Below are positions 57,436 through 64,000 of a stretch of 64,000 nt of DNA, in pieces. Made by a program: the position numbers and the translations under genes. A model generated the notes under the pieces. The model ran no database searches, was not told the origin of the DNA, and was given only the letters and a program-made list of their open reading frames with translations. The stretch spans positions 3,620,001-3,684,000 of the forward strand of contig NZ_CP087138.1 in assembly GCF_021650705.1 (NCBI RefSeq), in the 5' to 3' direction. Each line of letters starts with the position of its first letter. The first letter of the stretch is position 1. This stretch comes from Pseudomonas sp. KNUC1026 (GTDB taxonomy: Bacteria; Pseudomonadota; Gammaproteobacteria; Pseudomonadales; Pseudomonadaceae).

Positions 57436-58899
57436 GCCGTTCGCGCCGCGGCAGGCTGAGGGTCACACGCAGGCCGCCTGCGGGCAGGTTCTGCAGGCTC
57501 ACCTCCCCCCGTGGCTGTGGGCGATGTTGCGAGCGATGCCCAGGCCAAGCCCGTAGCCCTGCTGGTGTGCAGCCAGGCGAAAGTGCGGCTCGAAGACCTT
57601 CTCCAGGCGCTGCTGCGGCACGCCGGGGCCTTCGTCGTCCACGTGCAGCACGAAGCTTTCAGCGTTGTCTTCGATGTGCAGGTGCGCGCGGTGGCCGTAT
57701 TTGAGCGCGTTGTCGATCAGGTTGCCCATGCAGCGGCGCAGCGCCAGCGGCTTGCCCGGATAAGGTTTGCGCGCCCGGCCATCGAGCGTGACCCGGCCAT
57801 CGCCCTCCGGCGCCAGGTATGGCTCGATCACGCACAGCAGGCTGCGGTTCAGGTCGATTGGCTCGATGTTCTCGTGAATGTCGGTTTCTTTCACGCATTG
57901 CAGCGCACCCTTGACCAGCAGGTCGAGCTCATCCAGGTCGCGGGTGAATTTTGCCTGCAGCGCTTCGTCTTCCAGCAGCTCCACCCGCAGCCGCAGGCGG
58001 GTGATGGGCGTGCGCAGGTCATGGGAGATGGCGCTGAACAGCTGGCTGCGCTCTGTAAGGTAGCGGCTGATGCGTTGGCGCATGGCAATGAGCGCGCGGC
58101 TCACCTCGACCACTTCGCTGCCGCCGCCGGCCTCCTCCAGCGTGGCCGCCTCATCGCCCAGTGAAAGATCACGTGCCGCCCGCGCCAAGCGCTTGAGCGG
58201 GCGGCTCTGCCAGTGCACCAGCAGCCCGGTGAACAGAAGCAAAAAGGCGCCGGTCAGCACAATGAACCACAACTGGGGCGTAGGGATATGTTCCTGTTCG
58301 AGGCTGGTGTAAGGCTCGGGCAGCAGGGACGCGATGAACAGCCACTCGCCTTCGCTCAGGCGGATCTGCGTGACCAGCACCGGCGGGTTCAGCGGCTCCA
58401 GCGTCAGCGCGTAGTAGGCCCACGAGCGTGGCAACTCATCGAGCTTGAGCCCGCTGTTGAACAGCCGCAGGTCGTCGGGGCTGACGAACGCTACGGAGAT
58501 GTCCATTCCGTTACCCAGTTGCGCGCGCAGGCCATCGTTGACCGCGTCGATAACCAGTTGGCTGCGCGAGGTGAGTGGCTGGGTCTGCATTTCAAGCGCG
58601 CGGTCGTTGAGAGAGGTGAAAAAGCGCGTGCCGCCCATGCTGCGCAACTGGTCCAGCACCAGCGGCCGGTAAGCCACCGGCAGCGAACGGAAGTAACTGA
58701 CGCTGGCACCCATCGAGCGCGCCAGGCTGCGAGCGCTGGCTTGCAGGCCTTCTTCTTCGCTGGTGCGCAATTGCGACAGCCACACCGCGCTCGACAGTGC
58801 CTGGGCCAGCAGCACCGCGAGCAGTGAAAGCAGCAGCATGCGCCCCAGCAGCGAGCGAGGCTTAAACAGGCGCAACCTGGGCCGCCAGCACGTAGCCAC
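57425..58899 (-). CDS. gtrS: sensor histidine kinase GtrS (one frame break)
   Basis: GtrS is the membrane sensor that, with GltR, controls the glucose uptake genes in response to 2-ketogluconate/6-phosphogluconate. It has about 491 residues: N-terminal span, periplasmic sensor (about 40-215), second span, HAMP (WQSRPLKRLARAARDLSLGD), HisKA with the phosphoacceptor in AISHDLRTPITRLRLR, and HATPase (NLIDNALKYGHRAHLH; GYGLGLGIARNIAHSHGG). The last 27 residues (EVSLQNLPAGGLRVTLSLPR...) need one more base in the C run 57505-57510. The start is unclear: GTG 58899 overlaps gltR by 38 bases and a later TTG or ATG is possible. Confidence 0.87.
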
Positions 58900-59601
58900 T
58901 GCCGCGTATGGTGCGAATCAGCCGGGGAGGTTTGTCGGTGTCGCGCAGGCGCTGGCGCAGGCGGCTCACCGCCATGTCGACGATGCGATCCAGCGGCATC
59001 GGCTCGCGCCCGCGGGTGGCGTTGCCGATCGTGTCGCGGTCGAGAATCTGCTGCGGGTGGTCGAGAAACAACTTGAGCAGCGCAAAATCGGCACCGGAGA
59101 GCAACACTTCTTCACCATCGGCATGGAACAACCGGTGGCTGACGGTATCGAGGCGCCAGTCCTCGAAACCCAGCACATCGCCCGAACGCTCCTGGCCGAA
59201 CTGCGCCCGGCGCAGCAGCGCCTTGATGCGCGCCTGCAATTCGCGCGGGCTGAAAGGCTTGCCCAGGTAGTCGTCTGCGCCCAGCTCAAGGCCGACGATG
59301 CGGTCGGCCTCATCGGAGCTGGCCGTGAGCATGATGATGGGAACATGGGGCTGGCGCGGGTGCTGGCGAACCCAGCGGCACAGGCTGAAACCGTCTTCGT
59401 CCGGCAGCATCACGTCGAGTATCACAAGGCCCGGTAATGCGGAGTCGAAGGCGGCGCGAAAGCGCTCGCCATCGGCCGCCACCTGGACGGTGAAGCCGGC
59501 GCGGCCAAGGTAGGCTTGCAGCAGCTCGCGGATGTCCTGGTCGTCATCGACCAGCAATATGGTTTTGCCCGCAGTGGTCGAGGGTCACCTGCGTAGGTCA
59601 T
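58862..59601 (-). CDS. gltR: response regulator GltR (one frame break near start)
   Basis: An OmpR-family response regulator of about 246 residues paired with GtrS. The receiver domain has the acidic pair in LLVDDDQDIRE, the phosphoacceptor in GLVILDVMLPDEDGF, Thr in IIMLTASS and Lys in DYLGKPFSPRELQ. The winged-helix DNA-binding domain ends RLIRTIRGSGYVLAAQVAP. No in-frame start exists before LLVDDD as written; adding one base at 59582-59584 connects it to ATG 59601 (MTYAGDPSTTAGKTI). Confidence 0.88.
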
Positions 59602-59634
59602 GGGGTCAGCGACAGGGGGTGCCGCCGACGCAGC

Positions 59635-60631
59635 CTAAGGGCACGCCACGCCTTTGTCGAGACGGGCGTGCCGATTCACCCAGGTGTTGCTGCAAGGCAA
59701 CGCCTGCACCGGTAAGGCCGGCGAATTCGGCAGTCACGACCCACACCGGGATGCCTTCGAAGTAATGGCTCATGCAGCCTTTGTCGCTGAAGCTGTCATT
59801 GAAACCACTGCGCAGGAACAGTTCGAGGAACCGCGGGATCACACCACCCACGATGTACACCCCGCCGCGCCCGCCGACGGTGAGCACGTTGTTGCCTGCC
59901 ACCCGGCCAAGGAAGCGGCTGAACTGCTCGACGGTTTGCAGAGCAACGGCATCGCCGGCCAGGGCGCCTTGAGTCACTTCGGCCTGATTGGCGAACAGCG
60001 GCACACTGCCGTCGACCGCGCAGATTGCCTGGTACAGGCGCAACAGGCCGCCGCCGCTCAGGATGGTTTCGGCACTGACATGGCCGATCAGCCCTTCGAT
60101 GTGCTGGCGCAGCTGCGCCTCGCGAGCATTGCCCACAGGCAGGTCGACGTGGCCACCCTCCCCCGGCAAGGCCATGTACCGCCCGCCTGGCAAGCTCAGC
60201 AGAGTACCCACGCCCAGCCCGGTGCCCGGCCCGATCACCACCGCAGGCCGGGCCGGATCGGGCTGGCCCTCGCGCACCGCCTGGAACTCGCCAGGCTTCA
60301 GGCGCGTCATGCCCAGTGCCATGGCGGTGAAGTCGTTGACCAGCGACAGATGATCGACCTTCAGCGCCTGGCAAAACGCCTTGCGCTCGATACGCCAGTG
60401 GTTGTTGGTGAAGCGGAATTCGTCGCCACCGACGGGCCCGGCGACCGACAGGCATACCGAACCCACGTCGCCCAGGGCCAGGCCTTTGGCCTTGAAGTAC
60501 TCACCGATCGCCTGCTCGGGGCTGCTGTAGTCCGCGGTCGCGTACACCTGCACCGAGTGCAGCGCGTTGTCTTCCCACAGTGCGAAGCGCGCATTGGTCC
60601 CGCCAATGTCGCCCACCAGTGCCAGTTTCAT
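59635..60631 (-). CDS. glk: glucokinase (one frame break near the C-terminus)
   Basis: Glk phosphorylates glucose with ATP. It has about 331 residues: ATP-binding start [25 protein letters not shown] and [12 protein letters not shown] with the catalytic Asp, and [14 protein letters not shown] plus [14 protein letters not shown] for the sugar site. As written the frame runs to 59606. Removing one base of the G run 59664-59666 gives the ending [13 protein letters not shown] and a stop at 59635. Its ATG overlaps the edd stop by four bases. Confidence 0.9.
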
Positions 60632-62455
60632 TTGAGGGCTCCCAGGGCCGAGGTGAAGGCGCTGGCGCCCTGCTCGGCCGAGCTGAACGCCATGCGCATG
60701 AAGCCGAACAGTTCCCGCCCGCAGCCTTGGCTGCTGTCGATGGTCGGCTGTGCCACCTCACGGGCGGCCAGCTCTGCCGGTTCGACCAGCACCTTCAAGG
60801 TGCCGTTCACCCCATCGACGCGGATCACATCGCCGTCGCGCACACGGGCAAGCGGGCCACCGTCCACCGCTTCGGGGCAGACGTGAATGGCGGCGGGGAT
60901 CTTGCCTGAGGCACCCGACATCCGTCCATCGGTCACCAGCGCCACTTTGAAGCCGCGATCCTGCAACACACCCAGGAACGGGGTCATCTTGTGCAGCTCG
61001 GGCATTCCGTTGGCGCGCGGCCCCTGGAATCGCACCACCGCCACCACGTCGCGCTCCAGCTCGCCGGCCTTGAATGCTGCCGCCAACTCGGCCTGGTCTT
61101 CGAACACCCGCGCTGGCGCTTCCACCACCTGATGCTCCGGTGCAACGGCCGAGACCTTCATCACACCGCGGCCCAGGTTGCCCTCCATCACCCGCAGCCC
61201 ACCTTCCGGCGAGAACGGCCGCGCCACTGGCCGCAGGATGGTTTCGTCCAGGCTCTGCGACGGGCCTTCGCGCCATACCACTTTGCCGCCGTCCAGGAAC
61301 GGCTCCTGGGTGTAACGGCGCAGGCCGGGGCCGGCAACCGTGTTGACGTCTTCGTGCAGCAGCCCTGCGTCCAACAGTTGGCCGATCAGGAATGCCATGC
61401 CGCCCGCGGCCTGGAAATGGTTGATGTCCGCTTTGCCGTTGGGGTAGACGTGCGCCAGGGTCGGCACTACCTCGGAGAGGTCGGCCATGTCTTGCCAGGT
61501 CAGTTCGATACCGGCGGCCAGGGCAATGGCCGGCAGATGCAGGGTGTGGTTGGTCGAGCCGCCGGTAGCGTGCAGTGCGACCGTGGCATTGACCAGCGCC
61601 TTCTCATCGACGATGCGCCCCAGCGGCATGAAGCTCGCCCCGCTGGCTTTGGTCATCCGCGTGACCTGCTGCGCGGCCTCGACGGTGAGTGCATCGCGCA
61701 GGGGGTGTTGGGGTTGATGAACGAGCTGCCCGGCAGGTGCAGGCCCATCACTTCCATCACCAACTGGTTGGTGTTGGCGGTGCCATAGAAGGTGCAGGTG
61801 CCAGGGCCGTGGTAGCTCTTCATTTCGGATTCGAGCAGCTCTTCGCGGCTGGCCTTGCCTTCGGCGTAGCGCTGGCGCACTTCAGCCTTTTCCTTGTTCG
61901 AAAGCCCTGTCGGCATCGGCCCGCCCGGCACGAAGATCGTGGGCAGATGGCCGAAACGCAGAACGCCCATCATCAGGCCCGGCACGATCTTGTCACGATT
62001 CCCAGGCAAAGCGTTGCGTCGAACATGTTGTGCGAGAGCGCCACGGCGGTGGAGAGCGCGATGGTCTCGCGGCTGGCGATGGCCAGCTCCATACCGGCCT
62101 CACCCTGGGTCACACCATCGCACATCGCCGGCACACCGCCTGCGAACTGGCCAACCGAATGCACCTCGCGCAGCGCCTGCTTGATCAGCGCGGGGAAGGT
62201 TTCATAGGGCTGGTGCGCCGAGAGCATGTCGTTGTAGGCCGAGACGATTGCGACGTTCGCCGCGTTGAGCAGGCGCAGAGTGTCTTTGTCATCGCTGCCG
62301 CAACCTGCCACGCCGTGGGCGAAGTTGGCACATTGCAGCTTGCCGCGCTGGGGCCCCTCGCTGGCAGCGGCGTCTATCATCTGCAGATAACGCTGGCGGG
62401 TGGCTTGGCTGCGCTGAACCAGCCGCTGGGTAACCTCGAGAACGCGGGGATGCAT
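60628..62455 (-). CDS. edd: phosphogluconate dehydratase (two frame breaks)
   Basis: Edd dehydrates 6-phosphogluconate to 2-keto-3-deoxy-6-phosphogluconate. It is an IlvD/Edd-family [4Fe-4S] enzyme of about 609 residues. Cluster cysteines are visible in [22 protein letters not shown] and the region of [12 protein letters not shown]; the C-terminal domain has [19 protein letters not shown]. Two bases are missing: in the CCC at 62001-62003 (restores [18 protein letters not shown]) and in the G run at 61701-61705 (restores [15 protein letters not shown]). It starts at 62455, divergent from gap, and is coupled to glk. Confidence 0.92.
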
Positions 62456-62565
62456 GGGAAGACTCCAGGCTAATCAGGGTGACCTTGGCCGGCCAGGCGG
62501 TAGCGGATCGGACTCAACCAACGCCTTTGCCATGGATCAAAACAACATGCCGAACCGGTCACTCG

Positions 62566-62643
62566 TTGTAGATAAAACAAAATACTGCCATCAAAAGGGC
62601 TTGTTTTCTATTTTTATGCGCATAATCTTGTAATTCCTACAAC
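62566..62643. promoter_or_regulatory. two HexR-type boxes in the edd-gap intergenic region
   Basis: TTGT-N7-ACAA occurs at 62566-62580 and again at about 62629-62643. The second immediately follows a possible gap -10 (TAATCT at 62624, with TTGTTT 16 bases upstream), where a bound repressor would block initiation. The spacing to edd, 111 bp, lets the first site control the leftward promoter. Confidence 0.75.
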
Positions 62644-62707
62644 AAAACAGATTCGTGACCTGGCCCGGCGGGGGCAACCTTCACTCATCTGACAGCAGGT
62701 ACTGCCA

Positions 62708-63709
62708 ATGACTATTCGCATCGCAATCAACGGCTTCGGGCGTATCGGCCGCAACGTACTGCGCGCACTCTATACCCAGAACTACCGCCAGCATCTGCAG
62801 GTGGTCGCCATCAACGACCTGGGCGACAGCAAGATCAATGCCCACCTGCTCAAGTACGACACCGTGCATGGCGCGTTCGATGCAACCGTTGAGCATGATC
62901 AGGAAAGCCTGACTGTCAATGGTGACCGTATTGCGGTCAGTGCAGTTCGCAATCCTGCGGAGCTTCCGTGGAAAGCGCATCAGGTGGACGTGGTGTTCGA
63001 ATGCACCGGCCTGTTCACCGAGCGTGACAAGGCAGCAGCGCACCTGGCGGCGGGCGCTGCCAAGGTGATCATCTCGGCGCCCGCCGAAGGCGCCGACGCG
63101 ACCGTTGTGTATGGCGTGAACCACGATGTACTGCGCGCCTCGCACCAGGTGATCTCCAACGCCTCCTGCACCACCAACTGCCTGGCGCCGGTCGCTCAGG
63201 TGCTGCACCGCGAGTTCGGCATCGAGCAAGGCCTGATGACCACGGTGCACGCCTTCACCAACGACCAGACCCTGATCGACAGCTACCACAGCGACCCTTA
63301 CCGCGCACGCGCGGCCACCCAGTCGATGATCCCCAGCGAAACCGGCGCTGCCGAGGCGGTGGGCCTGGTGCTGCCGGAACTTGCCGGCAAGTTGACTGGC
63401 ATGGCCGTACGCGTGCCGGTCATCAACGTGTCATTGGTCGACCTCACGCTGAACCTCGCCCGCGAAGCCAGTGCCGAGCAGGTCAATGCCGTGCTCAAGG
63501 CCGCCGCCGAGCAATCCAGGGTGCTCGGTTACAACGACCTGCCGCTGGTCTCGAGTGACTTCAACCACAACCCGTTGTCGTCTATCTTCGACGCCAACCA
63601 CACCAAGGCCAACGGCAAATTGCTCAAGGTCATGGCCTGGTACGACAACGAGTGGGGTTTCTCCAACCGCATGCTGGACAACTGCCTGGCCCTGTTCAAC
63701 GCTCAGTGA
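62708..63709 (+). CDS. gap: glyceraldehyde-3-phosphate dehydrogenase, type I
   Basis: Gap oxidises glyceraldehyde 3-phosphate with NAD+ and phosphate. It has 333 residues: Rossmann start [17 protein letters not shown], the catalytic Cys in [13 protein letters not shown], His in [11 protein letters not shown], and [17 protein letters not shown]. It is the dedicated lower-pathway partner of the Entner-Doudoroff genes and is divergent from edd, sharing HexR boxes. Confidence 0.95.
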   Translation: MTIRIAINGFGRIGRNVLRALYTQNYRQHLQVVAINDLGDSKINAHLLKYDTVHGAFDATVEHDQESLTVNGDRIAVSAVRNPAELPWKAHQVDVVFECTGLFTERDKAAAHLAAGAAKVIISAPAEGADATVVYGVNHDVLRASHQVISNASCTTNCLAPVAQVLHREFGIEQGLMTTVHAFTNDQTLIDSYHSDPYRARAATQSMIPSETGAAEAVGLVLPELAGKLTGMAVRVPVINVSLVDLTLNLAREASAEQVNAVLKAAAEQSRVLGYNDLPLVSSDFNHNPLSSIFDANHTKANGKLLKVMAWYDNEWGFSNRMLDNCLALFNAQ

Positions 63710-63785
63710 TGGACTGGGGCGAGGTGCTGGCAGTGGCAGCGTTTTTTTGCTAAGCTCAGCCCAGCGCTTGATCTCAGGAGGCTTC

Positions 63786-64000
63786 ATGAGCGACACCGGC
63801 ACGGCGCGAGTGCCCAGCGAAGAGGTGATGGACCAGGCCATCGACTGGATCATCGCCCTCAGGGCGCCAACATCCAGGCAATGCCAGGGATTCGATGCCT
63901 GGCTGGCCGAGGACCCTGCACACGCGCAAGCCTATGCTCGCGCCGCCGCGCTGTGGGACGGCAGCGTTGCCGAGGAGGTCGAACGGGTGCTGGCGCGGCA
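63786..64000 (+). CDS. FecR-type anti-sigma factor, cut by the right edge
   Basis: The first 71 residues of a protein starting at ATG 63786 with AGGAGG directly upstream. The sequence (MDQAIDWIIALRAPTSRQCQ, GFDAWLAEDPAHAQAYARAA, ALWDGSVAEEVERVL) is the DUF4880 cytoplasmic N-terminal domain of FecR-like regulators, which carry signals from TonB-dependent receptors to ECF sigma factors. The usual partner sigma gene is not upstream here; gap is. The rest of the gene lies outside the window. Confidence 0.8.
   Translation, partial: MSDTGTARVPSEEVMDQAIDWIIALRAPTSRQCQGFDAWLAEDPAHAQAYARAAALWDGSVAEEVERVLAR

Noticed and set aside
1..64000. CRISPR arrays, tRNA/rRNA genes, prophage or insertion sequences
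   Set aside because: None found by eye on either strand: no regular spaced repeats, cloverleaf pattern, transposase or phage protein.

Overview
The window is about 64 kb of GC-rich, densely packed chromosome from a Pseudomonas of the P. putida group. The evidence is the set of protein families and the gene order: a pca gene block, MvaT-type H-NS protein, cyoABCDE next to dsbB/hmp/norR, and an Entner-Doudoroff/glucose-uptake locus in the order gap-edd-glk-gltR-gtrS-gtsABCD-oprB-hexR-zwf-pgl-eda. No rRNA, tRNA, prophage, transposase or CRISPR array is visible. Accessory content is limited to a small HicAB toxin-antitoxin pair, a REP-like inverted pair and one repeat-rich spacer.

Layout. 1-2.7 kb: pssA and a serine/threonine-type amino-acid permease. 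2.7-10.7 kb: an uninterrupted protocatechuate-branch beta-ketoadipate block on the minus strand, pcaR followed by pcaI-J-F-T-B-D-C, with PcaR-type operators before pcaR and before pcaI. 10.7-16.2 kb: a candidate small RNA, a 66-residue hypothetical, a PiT phosphate transporter, a YbhN-like flippase, an MvaT/TurA H-NS-like protein and exonuclease I. 16.3-23 kb: a tightly overlapping plus-strand operon RDD / 55-residue ORF / SpoIIM / DUF4129 / DUF4350 / MoxR ATPase / DUF58, which looks like an uncharacterised MoxR-driven membrane system. 23-29.4 kb: PilZ protein, lipoprotein, pyruvate kinase, a zinc-type HemB, CFA synthase and the aminotransferase AlaC. 29.5-39.6 kb: the cytochrome bo3 operon cyoABCDE, dsbB, flavohaemoglobin hmp divergent from its regulator norR, and cheV. 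39.8-46.8 kb: an RND efflux pair, a diguanylate cyclase, a PA2169-family helical-bundle protein and a DUF3820 protein. 46.8-63.7 kb: the glucose locus. OprB and GtsABCD import glucose, Glk phosphorylates it, Zwf-Pgl-Edd-Eda form the Entner-Doudoroff route and Gap takes the product onward; HexR and GtrS/GltR are the regulators. HicAB sits between gtsA and gtrS. The right edge cuts a FecR-type anti-sigma factor gene.

A major caveat is that about 20 conserved genes carry single-base frame breaks, roughly 25 in total, mostly losses or gains of one base in short G/C runs. They hit central genes such as pyk, zwf, edd, hemB, cyoB and glk, and in every case one base restores the family sequence. I read them as uncorrected sequencing errors, not pseudogenes, and give the reconstructed span of each gene. 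They also create apparent fusions (pgl-eda, hicA-hicB) and a lost stop codon (hemB) that should not be taken at face value.
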